Positions 9,701-18,167 are shown, counted from the first letter of the stretch. The stretch is DNA of 64,000 bases from Fidelibacterota bacterium (GCA_947475295.1 CANJLF010000015.1:1-64000); one strand, 5' to 3'. A program made the numbers and translations. Notes: generated by a model not told the origin, from the sequence alone.

Positions 9701-9745
9701 GCGGCTCCGCGCGGCGAGCGTGCGCCATGTGGAGGGCCGCGTCAT
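6740..9745 (-). CDS. addB: double-strand break repair protein AddB
   Basis: 1001-aa partner of AddA. The N-terminal half is a degenerate helicase-like domain and the C-terminal part is a RecB-type nuclease (VTQVETWMRDPYGVYARHIL region, then GTVIHKALQRF and IIDYKTG). The cysteines that coordinate an Fe-S cluster in Bacillus AddB are not apparent around the nuclease domain. I believe this is usual for alphaproteobacterial AddB. It overlaps murU upstream by 4 bp and addA downstream by 4 bp. Confidence 0.95.
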   Translation of the reverse strand: MTRPSTWRTLAARSRTAGKPAVFTIPSNVAFVDALAEGIMADTAGDPLASAAITVLLPTRRACRSLREAFLRLSDGKPLLLPRLIPLNDMDDEEALFTSYAASDAALDIPPPISGIKRQLMLARLIQALPAELAEPQPEQAIRLAEELAKFLDQVQTERLTFDNLKNLAPERFARHWQDTLRFMEILTRIWPQVLAEEGAIDPADHRNRVFAAQAAAWAAGGASGPVIAAGSTGSIPATADVLATVAKLADGCVVLPGLDTDLDAEGWDAVDETHPQYGLKQLIAHMGIERDAVTPWPQAIAPSTQRMRLLSEVMRPAATSHAWRTMAGFDASAVAGITRLDCPAPREEAEAVALIMREALEQKGRTCALVTPDRGLAERVTAELKRWDIDVDDSAGRPLHQTPPGAFLRLTAVMVTEGFAPVPLLAACKHPLAAGGRDAAEFRALTRLAEREILRGPLPPAELEGLAQLIQPSNVHARDLKAWLALLEGCCGTFIKLMSRKQAPLSALLAAHMEAAEALAATPDTPGPLRLWAEDAGEAAARFIAELAQCADTLPAIAPAIYPAILEALMSSKVVRPRYGKHARLHILGALEARLQRFDVLILSGLNEGTWPASGPADPWMSRPMRKQFGLPLPERRIGQAAHDIAQALCAPRVVLTRAKKVEGTPAVPSRWLMRLERVIEAAGLTAAFEGNAGNWIVWAQRLTQPQAFESIAPPAPRPPVSARPRRLSVTQVETWMRDPYGVYARHILKLHALDPLEQDVSAADYGTVIHKALQRFIEAYPSGNLPADAPARLLSFGRTEFDARGARPSVMAFWWPRFERIAAWFIAVEQPRRATLMQSFAEAKGELRFAAPAGTFTLTATADRIDRGKDGRITIIDYKTGTPPGTNEVEKGYAPQLPLEAAIMAAGGFMDVPAGILESLSFWQLHGRGDGGDEKPIKADAGKMATEARERLETLVATFDNPATPYEARPNPEHAPKYSDYEHLARVKEWAAGSDEGDS

Positions 9746-10452
9746 GCCCTCGCCAGCAGGGCTTCGGTTTCGCCTACAGCTTGTGGTGTGCCGACGTGAT
9801 ACCAGGCGCCGTCGTGCACGATTGCTTTCATGCGCCCGGCGGCGATGGCCCGGTCCCAGATTTTGTTCATGGAAAATGGCTCGGATGGTTCCTGCGCCAG
9901 GGCGCGCGGATGCAGGATGTAGGCCCCGGCATAGACGTAGGGGGCCGACGGGTCGCTGCCGCGACGTTTCATGTTGCGATCGGCATCGACAAAGAAGTCA
10001 CCGGCGCCGTCAAAGCCGTGGGCGGAGGCAAGGGGATGCACCAGCATCAGCACGTCGAGCGCGGCGGGATCCCAGGCGGCGGCGAGGCGGTTCAGCATCG
10101 GCGTTTTGCCGTCGCGGATAATTGCGTCGCAGTTGAAGACAAAAATCGGCGCGTCGCCCAGCAAGGGCAGGGCTTTGACGACCCCGCCGCCGGTATCCAA
10201 CAGCCGCTCGGTTTCGTCGGAAATTGAAATTTCCGGCGCGCGGCGGCTTTTGAGATGCTCGACCAGGAGCGGCGCGAAGTGGTGCACATTGACGACGGCG
10301 CGGTTCACACGGGCGGCCGCCAATTGATCCAACGTCCAGTCGATGAGGCTTTTGCCGCCGACTTTCACCAGCGGCTTGGGCTGAATGTCCGTCAAGGGCC
10401 GCATGCGCGTACCCAGACCGGCGGCCAGCAGCATGGCGGTGTTTGGCATCAT
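9742..10452 (-). CDS. murU: N-acetylmuramate-1-phosphate uridylyltransferase (MurU-like)
   Basis: 236-aa nucleotidyltransferase with the signature LLAAGLGTRMRPLT followed by PKPLVKV. The segment LDTGGGVVKALPLLGD closely follows the Pseudomonas MurU pattern. It would convert MurNAc-1-phosphate plus UTP to UDP-MurNAc in peptidoglycan recycling, bypassing de novo synthesis. The assignment is strengthened by its neighbour, an AmgK-type sugar kinase that supplies the substrate. I set the start at the ATG at 10452, which overlaps the amgK stop (ATGA). A longer frame runs to 10551 inside amgK but lacks family similarity. A mannose-1-phosphate guanylyltransferase label is the common generic alternative. 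Confidence 0.82.
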   Translation of the reverse strand: MMPNTAMLLAAGLGTRMRPLTDIQPKPLVKVGGKSLIDWTLDQLAAARVNRAVVNVHHFAPLLVEHLKSRRAPEISISDETERLLDTGGGVVKALPLLGDAPIFVFNCDAIIRDGKTPMLNRLAAAWDPAALDVLMLVHPLASAHGFDGAGDFFVDADRNMKRRGSDPSAPYVYAGAYILHPRALAQEPSEPFSMNKIWDRAIAAGRMKAIVHDGAWYHVGTPQAVGETEALLARA

Positions 10453-11459
10453 GGGTGCATAACGCGCAGCGGTCGCGGCACATACGTGTCGAGCCAGCTT
10501 TTCAAGTTTGCCAGGGCCGGATGTGCGAGGCACATATCCATGTAGCGCCACAGGCGCGGCATATGCACCAGATAGTGCGGCTTGTTGTCGCGCAGCTTAA
10601 GACGCGCGAAGGTGCCGATGACGCGGCAATGGCGCTGGGCCGCCATGACCGCCCACGACGTCGCAAAATCCGCCGGGGTCACGGCGGGAAAGGCGGCGAG
10701 GTAGCGCTGCTTCATCTCAGATATGAGAGCAGGCGTTACATCGCGCCGCGCATCTTCCAGGAGCGACATAAGATCGTAGGTGATGGGCCCAACCACGGCG
10801 TCCTGGAAATCGAGTACACCGCAGGCCTTGATGCCGGTACGTCCCGGCACCAGCATGAGATTGTCGATGTGGTAGTCGAACAGCACTAGCGACGTCGGCA
10901 CCTTCCAGGCCAAGGGCAGCACGCCGCGCCAGATATCCTCGAAAGCTTTCAGCGCTGCCGCGGGCAAGGCCGGCGCGCCGACCAGCGGCAGATACCACGT
11001 ATGAATCCGGCCGACTTCTTCCAAAAGGCGCGGCAGGCCGTAGGGCGCAACGCCCTCGGGCACGGCGCTGGGTTGTTTATGAAGCGCGATCAAAGCGTCG
11101 ATGGCCAGAGCATAGAGCGCGTGTTCATCATGCCCGCGCGCGAGCAGGCGGGTATAGGTGTCGTCGCCCAGGTCGTCCAGCAGCAAGAGGCCGGCCTCGT
11201 TGTCCTCCGCCAGCACCTGGGGCGCCGAGAATCCCAGCCCATGCAGATGCCGCGCGATCCGCACAAAAGGGCGCACGTCTTCCTGGGGCGGCGGGGCGTC
11301 CATCAACACGACGCGGCCCCTGTTATTTTCAGTGCGTGCATCCTCCAGGCGATCGTATTTGCGGAACGAGGCGTCGCCCGCCAACCGTCCGCGTTTGGCC
11401 TGGTCCCAGCCGTGACGCTTCAGGAACTCGGTAATGAGAGTCTCACGTTCCGCTGACAT
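10449..11459 (-). CDS. amgK: anomeric MurNAc/GlcNAc kinase (AmgK-like, APH fold)
   Basis: 336-aa aminoglycoside-phosphotransferase-fold kinase. The N-terminal ASFRKY, MDAPPPQEDVRPF and LLLLDDLGDDTY segments match the AmgK pattern rather than drug-resistance APHs. The catalytic loop reads DYHIDNLML, followed by a metal-binding DFQDA motif. It would phosphorylate recycled MurNAc (and GlcNAc) at C1 for MurU. It overlaps tsaE by 17 bp upstream and murU by 4 bp downstream, consistent with one operon. Confidence 0.85.
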   Translation of the reverse strand: MSAERETLITEFLKRHGWDQAKRGRLAGDASFRKYDRLEDARTENNRGRVVLMDAPPPQEDVRPFVRIARHLHGLGFSAPQVLAEDNEAGLLLLDDLGDDTYTRLLARGHDEHALYALAIDALIALHKQPSAVPEGVAPYGLPRLLEEVGRIHTWYLPLVGAPALPAAALKAFEDIWRGVLPLAWKVPTSLVLFDYHIDNLMLVPGRTGIKACGVLDFQDAVVGPITYDLMSLLEDARRDVTPALISEMKQRYLAAFPAVTPADFATSWAVMAAQRHCRVIGTFARLKLRDNKPHYLVHMPRLWRYMDMCLAHPALANLKSWLDTYVPRPLRVMHP

Positions 11460-11904
11460 ACTTACTCAACTCTGCAATACGTTCGGCCCACCCCGGACCG
11501 CCGGCAAGACTCGCCTGCCGTCCATCGCCCCGAGAAGATAACGCGACATCCAAACGCGCGGCGGGTAAAAGCGCGCCCAGACGTTCAGGCCATTCGATAA
11601 GACTGATACCTGTCGCCAGCGCTTCTTCAAACCCCAATTCCAACGCGTCGTCGGCTTTGTTCAGCCGGTACAAGTCAAAGTGCCAGATGGGCACATCGGC
11701 CGTGTCATAAACCTGGACCAAGGTAAACGTTGGGCTGACCACTTCCTCGTCGCCGGTCGTCAGCTTTTGGATAAAACCGCGGGCGAGGGTGGTCTTTCCC
11801 GCGCCGAGCGGTCCCGCCAGAGCAATGACGTCGCCGCGCCGCGCCTGCGTCGCCAGTGCCGCGCCCAAGGCCAGCGTGTCGTGTTCCGAAGCCAGAGCGA
11901 TCAT
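11443..11904 (-). CDS. tsaE: tRNA t6A37 threonylcarbamoyltransferase ATPase subunit
   Basis: 153-aa P-loop ATPase needed with TsaB/TsaC/TsaD for the t6A modification of ANN-decoding tRNAs. Walker A is GPLGAGKTT, followed by SPTFTLVQVY, WHFDLYRL and the characteristic LIEWPERL. The length is normal for the family. It is 16 bp downstream of divL and overlaps amgK. Confidence 0.95.
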   Translation of the reverse strand: MIALASEHDTLALGAALATQARRGDVIALAGPLGAGKTTLARGFIQKLTTGDEEVVSPTFTLVQVYDTADVPIWHFDLYRLNKADDALELGFEEALATGISLIEWPERLGALLPAARLDVALSSRGDGRQASLAGGPGWAERIAELSKYVSGT

Positions 11905-11920
11905 TTACGGCCCAATTGCT

Positions 11921-14425
11921 CTACCGCCCCGCCGCGGCCCCAGGCACGCGTCCAGGAAGTCCACCCGCCGGCAGGCGGCAGGCGACGACGGTATCGCCGC
12001 CCTCGGTGGTGATCTCAAGGCGGCCGCCGTGCAGCTCGACCATGCGTTGGGCGAGGTAGACGCCCAGGCCCGGCCCATACCCTTCGCTGGTCGCGTGACG
12101 CACGGCAAAGGTGACGTCATTGGAGATTCCATCCGATGCGCCGCGCTGCACCGACAGCTCGATGCGGTCGCCGGTGACGTTCTTTAGCGCGCCGCTGAGT
12201 ACATGGAACAGCGTCTGCTTGATGCGCACCGCATCGCCGACCATCCAGCCCGCGCCGTCGGGGCAATTCACCACCAGCATGACGCCGCGCCGTTTCACCG
12301 CCTCGCGTGTCATGGAAGCGACGCGATCAACTACCTCGCGGATATCGAAGGAGTCGAGATGGAGCGTCTGCTGCCCGGCTTCCACGCCCGACAGGTCGCG
12401 CACGTCCTCGATCAGGGTCTTCAGCATTTTCGCCGAACCGATGATTTCGCTGATCGCGGCCTGGATGGGCGCCTGGGCGCCGCCTTTGGTCAACAGCTTT
12501 TGGCGCTGCGGGTCCATGCTGGTGCCGTCGAGCCGCATGGCGAGCGCGGAGATTATGGAGACCGGACCCTCCAGTTCCGCGGCGACGCTGGTGATGAACT
12601 CGGTGCGTAGTTTGTCGGTGGCGGTCAGCGCCTCGGCGCGGCCGCGCAAAGCCTGGGCGACGCGTTCCGGGGCCGAGACGTCGTTGTAACAGAACAGCAC
12701 ACCGCCGTCGGGCAGGGGCACCGAGATGAACTCCAGAACCGAGCCGTCGCTGCGCACCACGCGCCCCTGCTGTGTCGTGCGGTCGCGGTCGGCGGCCAGG
12801 GCCGCCAGCATAACCGCGCGGTGGCGCGTCCAGACCGCCGCGTCTTCGAAGAAATCGCGGAAGGCCTCGATCACCGCGCTCATGGCCGGGCCTTCGCGCA
12901 AGGCGTCGAGGCTCAACTCCCACAACTCGGCAAAGGCTGGATTGGCGAGGCGCAGCTGGCCATCGGCGCCGAATACGGCCACGGCTTCCTGCAGGTTGTC
13001 GATGGTCTCGCGCTGCACGGCGATCAAGGTGTTGTAAGAGCGTTCCAGCGCCAGTTTGTCGGTGACGTCTTCGTAAGTGGTCAGCAAGCCGCCCATGGGA
13101 TGGGGTGCGATCACACGGCGCAAGGTACCGCCGTCGGGAAGATGCAGCACATCTTCCAGGGGCTCGATCAGCGAGTTGAAGCGCGCCAGCTCCTTCTCCT
13201 TATAGGCCGGGAAGTCGGCGACTTCGGGCAGCTTGCGTTCGCCGCGTAGCGTATCGAGCAAACCGCCGTAGCTGGGACCGTCCAGAAACCAAGCCGCGTC
13301 GATGCGCCAGAGGCGCGAGAAGGCGGTGTTGAAGAACACCAGCCGTGTGTCGGGTCCGAAGATCGCAATGGCGGTGGTTAGGCGTTCGAGCACGTCGGCG
13401 TGGGCCGCGGCTTCGCGCTTCACGCGGGTTTCCAGTTCTTCCTGACGGGTGATGTCGTAGGCAAAGCCGGAGGTGAGCCGCCCGCTGCCGTCGGAGAACA
13501 AAGGCGATGATGCAGCGCCGTCGCCGGCTGTATGCGCGGCTGAAGTCTCCACGGGAGATTCCGTGACTTCCATCAAACGGCGGCTGCCGTCGATAACCAT
13601 GTGGAATGGCGCCCGGCGGGTCTCGGCTGCGGCGCGGGCGGCGGCTGCGAGGGCGCGCGCTTCACGCACCGCCACGCGCGGTGCCAGTTCGCGGCCGCGC
13701 GCGACAACGTCGCCGGCGTTTTTGGCATCAACCGCCTTAACGTAGGCCGCATTGCAGTAGATCAGCGACAGATCGTCGTCGCGCAGCCACACCGGTTCGG
13801 CGATGCCGTCAAGCGCCGCCTTCAGCAGGTTGCGCTCACGCTTTAATGCTCCCGTTTCCTGGGTGAGGGTATCGACCGCGGCCACGCCCTCGGTCACGTC
13901 GCTCATCCACACCACGTCCGCCATGGTGCGGCCCTGGTCGTCCACGGCGCGCACGCCGCGGGCCTGAATGCGCCGGCCAGTGCCGGTGTGGGTCAAGTCG
14001 ATCTGGAAGCCGTCGCCGCCGTCCCGCAAAATTTCGATGGCGGCATTCAGGCGGTCGCGGGAGTCGGCATCGAAGCCTTCGCCGACCTCATCAAAACTGG
14101 CCTCAAGTCCGCGGAACAAGTCCAGCAGCACCGCCAGGCGCCGCGAGCAGTATCCGCTTTCACGGAAGGCCGGCAGGGCCGCCGGGTCTTCGTCGTCTTC
14201 GGCGATGGGTTTGTGGAACCAGGCGAAATAACCTTCCGGCGCGGTTTCCAGGGCGGCTTGCAAGGCGGCGCGGGTGTATTGGGCTTGCCCGGCGGCGCGC
14301 TCGGCTTTGCGCCAGTGGCGATGCTGACGCCAGAGGGCGACGCCGGCTGGCGGCACCAGCAGCAAAACCGCGACCAACCCGGTGATGACCGGCGGCGTCA
14401 GATACTCGGAAATGTCGCCCGCCAC
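11921..14425 (-). CDS. divL: DivL-type PAS sensor histidine pseudokinase
   Basis: 834-aa membrane protein with one N-terminal transmembrane segment (about residues 13-31), several PAS-like domains and a C-terminal kinase core. It sits between tsaE and ahcY, where Agrobacterium DivL lies as I recall. DivL controls the CckA-CtrA cell-cycle pathway by sensing DivK. The H-box aligns as SVAAELEGP, so the phosphoacceptor His is Ala616 (codon 12578-12580). Caulobacter DivL has Tyr there. The N-box Asn is Gly745. The DxGxG motif and ATP lid are missing: only seven residues separate VRH from GPGLG. Catalysis is therefore unlikely, and a scaffold or conformational sensor role is inferred. The divL name rests on context plus architecture. 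Confidence 0.75.
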   Translation of the reverse strand: MAGDISEYLTPPVITGLVAVLLLVPPAGVALWRQHRHWRKAERAAGQAQYTRAALQAALETAPEGYFAWFHKPIAEDDEDPAALPAFRESGYCSRRLAVLLDLFRGLEASFDEVGEGFDADSRDRLNAAIEILRDGGDGFQIDLTHTGTGRRIQARGVRAVDDQGRTMADVVWMSDVTEGVAAVDTLTQETGALKRERNLLKAALDGIAEPVWLRDDDLSLIYCNAAYVKAVDAKNAGDVVARGRELAPRVAVREARALAAAARAAAETRRAPFHMVIDGSRRLMEVTESPVETSAAHTAGDGAASSPLFSDGSGRLTSGFAYDITRQEELETRVKREAAAHADVLERLTTAIAIFGPDTRLVFFNTAFSRLWRIDAAWFLDGPSYGGLLDTLRGERKLPEVADFPAYKEKELARFNSLIEPLEDVLHLPDGGTLRRVIAPHPMGGLLTTYEDVTDKLALERSYNTLIAVQRETIDNLQEAVAVFGADGQLRLANPAFAELWELSLDALREGPAMSAVIEAFRDFFEDAAVWTRHRAVMLAALAADRDRTTQQGRVVRSDGSVLEFISVPLPDGGVLFCYNDVSAPERVAQALRGRAEALTATDKLRTEFITSVAAELEGPVSIISALAMRLDGTSMDPQRQKLLTKGGAQAPIQAAISEIIGSAKMLKTLIEDVRDLSGVEAGQQTLHLDSFDIREVVDRVASMTREAVKRRGVMLVVNCPDGAGWMVGDAVRIKQTLFHVLSGALKNVTGDRIELSVQRGASDGISNDVTFAVRHATSEGYGPGLGVYLAQRMVELHGGRLEITTEGGDTVVACRLPAGGLPGRVPGAAAGR

Positions 14426-14446
14426 CGCTCCCCTCAGAAATGATTA

Positions 14447-14484
14447 CGGCCTGAGTCTGATTCTACTGGTTCAGACTCAGGCCG
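14447..14484 (-). terminator. 14-bp perfect hairpin between ahcY and divL
   Basis: Arms 14447-14460 and 14471-14484 are perfectly complementary over 14 bp around a 10-nt loop. In the leftward direction the hairpin is followed by a moderately T-rich stretch (TAATCATTTC). It may end or attenuate ahcY transcription before divL, or stabilise the ahcY mRNA. Confidence 0.55.
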
Positions 14485-14493
14485 CAAAGGGCG

Positions 14494-14509
14494 CAGACCT
14501 TAAGGTCTG
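14494..14509. repeat. 16-bp perfect palindrome at the ahcY 3' end
   Basis: The sequence cagaccttaaggtctg is a perfect 16-bp dyad only a few bases past the ahcY stop. It precedes the larger hairpin at 14447-14484 in the leftward reading direction. The two dyads share the CAGAC element. Confidence 0.6.
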
Positions 14510-14512
14510 TAA

Positions 14513-15910
14513 TTAATAGCGGTAGGTCTCGGGCTTGTAGGGCCCGGCCGCCGGGACGCCGATATAGGCGGCCTGTTTGGGGCTCAGTTTGGTCAGCTTG
14601 GCGCCGACTTTGGCGAGGTGAAGCTCGGCGACCTTCTCGTCCAGGTGCTTGGGCAGCACATAGACCTGCTTTTGGTACTCGGCGTTGTTGGTCCAAAGCT
14701 CGATCTGGGCCAGGACCTGGTTGCTGAAGGAGGCGCTCATGACAAAGCTGGGATGGCCCGTGGCGCAGCCTAGGTTCACCAGGCGGCCTTCGGCCAGAAG
14801 AATGATGCGCTTGGCGTCCGGGAATTCGATCTCGTCGACTTGCGGCTTCACGTTGTGCCATTTGAAGTTACGCAAGGCCTCGATCTGAATCTCGGTGTCG
14901 AAGTGGCCGATGTTGCAGACGATGGCGCGGTCTTTCATCATGCGCATGTGATCGACGGTGATGACGTCGAGGTTGCCCGTGGCGGTGACGAAGATGTCCG
15001 CGCGCGGCGCGGCGTCTTCCATCGTCACCACTTCATAACCTTCCATGGCGGCTTGCAGCGCATTGATGGGATCGATCTCCGAGACCATCACGCGGCAGCC
15101 GGCGTTGCGCAACGATGCGGCGGACCCTTTGCCGACATCGCCGAAGCCGGCGACCATGGCAACCTTGCCGGCCATCATCACATCGGTGGCGCGGCGGATA
15201 CCGTCCACCAGGCTTTCGCGGCAGCCGTAGATGTTGTCGAACTTCGACTTGGTGACGCTGTCGTTGACGTTGATGGCCGGGAAATGCAGGCGGCCGTCCT
15301 TGGCCATCTGATACAGGCGATGTACGCCGGTGGTGGTTTCTTCACTGACGCCCTTGATGTTCGCGAGTACCTTTGCGTACCAGCCGGGCTGTTCTTTGTT
15401 GCGCTTGGCGATCGCGGCGAACAGCACGGTTTCTTCTTCGTTGGTGGGTTTGGAAATGAGCGAAGCATTTTTTTCGGCTTCGCTGCCAAGCACGATCAAC
15501 AGTGTGGCGTCGCCGCCGTCGTCGAGGATCATGTTGGGCGTGCCGCCGTCGGCCCATTCGAAAATCTTGTGGGTATAGTCCCAGTATTCCTCAAGGGTCT
15601 CGCCCTTCACCGCGAACACCGGCGTGCCGGCGGCGGCGATGGCCGCAGCGGCCTGATCCTGGGTCGAGAAGATATTGCAGGACGCCCAGCGCACGTCGGC
15701 GCCGAGGTGTTTCAAGGTCTCGATCAGCACCGCGGTCTGAATGGTCATGTGCAGCGAGCCGGCGACGCGGGCGCCTCGCAGGGGGTGGGCCGCGCCGAAC
15801 TCGGTGCGCAGCGCCATGAGGCCGGGCATCTCGGTTTCGGCGATGGCGATTTCCTTGCGGCCCCAATCGGCGAGGCCGATGTCCTTTACCTTATAGTCGC
15901 GCGAACTCAT
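14513..15910 (-). CDS. ahcY: adenosylhomocysteinase (S-adenosyl-L-homocysteine hydrolase)
   Basis: 465-aa NAD-dependent enzyme that splits S-adenosylhomocysteine into homocysteine and adenosine, clearing the product inhibitor of methyltransferases. The NAD-binding segment [10 protein letters not shown], the [11 protein letters not shown] active-site region and the C-terminal KPETYRY are all present. The length matches the bacterial long form. A GGATGGAG ribosome-binding region and a leader hairpin precede the ATG. It lies between ptsI and divL, as in several alphaproteobacteria. Confidence 0.97.
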   Translation of the reverse strand: MSSRDYKVKDIGLADWGRKEIAIAETEMPGLMALRTEFGAAHPLRGARVAGSLHMTIQTAVLIETLKHLGADVRWASCNIFSTQDQAAAAIAAAGTPVFAVKGETLEEYWDYTHKIFEWADGGTPNMILDDGGDATLLIVLGSEAEKNASLISKPTNEEETVLFAAIAKRNKEQPGWYAKVLANIKGVSEETTTGVHRLYQMAKDGRLHFPAINVNDSVTKSKFDNIYGCRESLVDGIRRATDVMMAGKVAMVAGFGDVGKGSAASLRNAGCRVMVSEIDPINALQAAMEGYEVVTMEDAAPRADIFVTATGNLDVITVDHMRMMKDRAIVCNIGHFDTEIQIEALRNFKWHNVKPQVDEIEFPDAKRIILLAEGRLVNLGCATGHPSFVMSASFSNQVLAQIELWTNNAEYQKQVYVLPKHLDEKVAELHLAKVGAKLTKLSPKQAAYIGVPAAGPYKPETYRY

Positions 15911-15930
15911 GCTGCTGTATCTCCATCCTG

Positions 15931-15951
15931 CGGCTGGGCTTCCCCCAGCCG
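15931..15951 (-). promoter_or_regulatory. leader hairpin upstream of ahcY
   Basis: An 8-bp perfect stem (CGGCTGGG / CCCAGCCG) with a 5-nt loop lies about 20 nt before the ahcY ATG, just upstream of its ribosome-binding region. I could not match it to the SAH riboswitch consensus, so the function is open. Confidence 0.4.
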
Positions 15952-16027
15952 GGTTAATAGAAAGTCGCGGGCCGTATAGCAGTCGGGGAGGGGTATGGGC
16001 AACGCCCGGTGGATTAAGCCGGGCGGT

Positions 16028-17803
16028 TTAGACGGTTTTGCCAAGGTCTTCCAAAATAGCCTTAATCCGGGCCGGGTCGGATTCGCTGGTGATGCGCCGG
16101 ACCTGGCCGCTGATAACCGACAAATTCAGCTCCAGGATGCGTTTTTTGACCCGGAGTAGGCTGTTGGCGGACATGGATAGGTCGGTAATCCCGAAGCCGA
16201 GCAGGATCGGCGTCATGCGCTCGTCGCCGGCCATCTCCCCGCAGACCGAGACCGGAATCCGGGCCGCGAGGGCCGCTTCCGCCGAGAACTGGATCAGGCG
16301 CAAAACCGCCGGATGCAGGGGGTTGTAAAGATAGGCCACCTGCTCGTCGGAGCGGTCGATGGCCAAGGTGTACTGCGTCAGGTCGTTGGTGCCGATGGCA
16401 AAGAAGTCGGCTTCGGCGGCTAAGGCGTCCGCCGCCAGCGCCGCGCCGGGGATTTCGATCATGATGCCCAAGGGCGGCGGCGGATCGGCGATTTTCACGC
16501 CGCGGCGCTTCAGCTGCGCGATCAGACGGGTCAGCATGCGCCGGACCTGGCGCACTTCGTCCACCATGCAGACCATGGGCAGCAGAATGCGCACCGGACC
16601 AAAGGCGCTGGCGCGCAAGATCGCCGACAGCTGGATCAGGAGCAGTTTGCGGCGGCTCAAAGAAAAGCGAATGGCGCGCAAGCCCAGGGCCGGGTTGGGA
16701 CCCGGCGTAATACCGAAGGCGTCGCCCAACTTATCGGCGCCGACATCGAGCGTGCGGATGGTCACCGGCCGGCCGCCCATTTTCTTTACGGCGCGGGACA
16801 ATTCCGTGAACTGCTCCTCCTCGCTCGGCAGATCGGCGCGGTTCATGAACATGAACTCGCTGCGGAACAGGCCGACACCTTCGGCGCCGGCGGCGAGCGC
16901 GCCGTCAACGTCGGCGGGGGACTCGATGTTGGCCTGCAAGACGATGCGAAAGCCGTCGCGCGTCACCGCCGGAACGGTCTTCAGCTTTTTCAGCGACTGC
17001 TGCGATTTGAGGAAGCCATCGCGCTTGCGGCGGTACTTGGCCAAAGTGGCGGCGGTTGGATCGACGATGACGACGCCGGTGGCGCCGTCGACGATGATGG
17101 TCGCGCCGTTATCGGCCTCTTTGCGGATGTCGTGAGAGGCCACGACCGCCGGCAATCCCAGGGAGCGGGCGACGATGGCTGTGTGGCTTTCGACGCCGCC
17201 CAGCATGGTCACCAGACCGGCCACGCGCCGCGGATCGAGCAGCGCGGTATCGGCGGGGGAAAGCTCATCGGCGACGATGACGGCATTGGCCGGAAGCGCG
17301 TCGAAGCCGCTTTCGACTTCCTTGCCCAGGCTTTCCACCAGACGGCGGCCGACCTCGCGGATATCGGCCATGCGCGCGGCCAGATAGGGATCCTCCATGG
17401 CGGCGAAGGCTTCGGCCATAAGCCCGATTTCCTTCATCACCGCGGATTCCGCGTTGATACGCTCCTGGGCGATGCGTTTCTGCACGCCGCGCACCAGTCG
17501 CGAGCCGGAGAGCATCTGCTGATAAGCCTCGAGGATATAGCCAAGCTCCTCGCCGGCGGCGCCGGCCATGCGCTTAGCCTGGCCTTGCAGGGTTTCCATG
17601 CGCGCGGTGGCTTCCGCCGCCGCTTCCAGAACACGGTGCTGTTCGCTGCGGATTTTGGTCGCCGGAATGCGGCGCTCGCGCACCTGCGCAACCGCATGGG
17701 AGTCATGGCGAAAAACCGTGCCGATGGCCACGCCCGCGCCGACCGCCAGGCCTTCAAAGACCTTTTCGCGGCCGCCAGAACTTGCGTGACCTTTATTCTT
17801 CAT
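16028..17803 (-). CDS. ptsI: phosphoenolpyruvate-protein phosphotransferase (EI)
   Basis: 591-aa Enzyme I that passes phosphate from PEP to HPr. The phosphorylated histidine is His207 in GGVESHTAIVAR. The PEP-binding region (LFRSEFMFMNR) and the C-terminal catalytic segment SVCGEMAGD are intact. There is no N-terminal GAF domain, which the length of nitrogen-type PtsP would require. It overlaps ptsH by 11 bp. With HPr, EIIA, HprK and RapZ but no EIIB/EIIC nearby, it belongs to a regulatory rather than a sugar-transport PTS. Confidence 0.93.
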   Translation of the reverse strand: MKNKGHASSGGREKVFEGLAVGAGVAIGTVFRHDSHAVAQVRERRIPATKIRSEQHRVLEAAAEATARMETLQGQAKRMAGAAGEELGYILEAYQQMLSGSRLVRGVQKRIAQERINAESAVMKEIGLMAEAFAAMEDPYLAARMADIREVGRRLVESLGKEVESGFDALPANAVIVADELSPADTALLDPRRVAGLVTMLGGVESHTAIVARSLGLPAVVASHDIRKEADNGATIIVDGATGVVIVDPTAATLAKYRRKRDGFLKSQQSLKKLKTVPAVTRDGFRIVLQANIESPADVDGALAAGAEGVGLFRSEFMFMNRADLPSEEEQFTELSRAVKKMGGRPVTIRTLDVGADKLGDAFGITPGPNPALGLRAIRFSLSRRKLLLIQLSAILRASAFGPVRILLPMVCMVDEVRQVRRMLTRLIAQLKRRGVKIADPPPPLGIMIEIPGAALAADALAAEADFFAIGTNDLTQYTLAIDRSDEQVAYLYNPLHPAVLRLIQFSAEAALAARIPVSVCGEMAGDERMTPILLGFGITDLSMSANSLLRVKKRILELNLSVISGQVRRITSESDPARIKAILEDLGKTV

Positions 17804-18068
17804 CGAATTTATTTGCGACCAGGGTGCAGAGGGCTTCTATTGCCGCGGCGGCGTCGGAGCCGGCCGTGCGGATTTCGATGACGGTGCCGATCGAAGCGGC
17901 CAGCATCATCAGGCCCATGATCGACCTGCCGGAAACTTCGTTCTCGCCGCGCTTAACTTTAATCTCGGACTCGAACTGGCCCGCGGTCTTACAGAACTTG
18001 GCGGCGGCACGGGCGTGCAATCCCTTGCTGTTGCGTATTTCCGCATCGCGCCGCAGCTCTTCACTCAT
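17793..18068 (-). CDS. ptsH: HPr phosphocarrier protein
   Basis: 91-aa HPr with the active-site His18 in KGLHARAAAKF and the regulatory serine Ser49 in SGRSIMGLMML, which is the target of HprK. It carries phosphate from EI to the EIIA protein. It overlaps ptsI by 11 bp. It sits about 100 bp downstream of the EIIA gene, and the intervening bases show nothing recognisable. Confidence 0.94.
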   Translation of the reverse strand: MSEELRRDAEIRNSKGLHARAAAKFCKTAGQFESEIKVKRGENEVSGRSIMGLMMLAASIGTVIEIRTAGSDAAAAIEALCTLVANKFDEE

Positions 18069-18167
18069 AGTCGCTTAATCCCGTTAATCGCGCGTTGAAG
18101 CATACCTAACACGCAGCGACGAGAGGCTCCGAATGCACGTGGTGTGGCGGAGGGCCGTCGGCAGCGC

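Noticed and set aside
14840-15979. Rightward open frame of 379 codons opposite ahcY
   Set aside because: Low-complexity His/Val/Asp-rich translation, entirely antisense to a clear AhcY.
15911-16027. SAH riboswitch upstream of ahcY
   Set aside because: Only a simple hairpin could be found; the conserved core of the SAH element is not visible.
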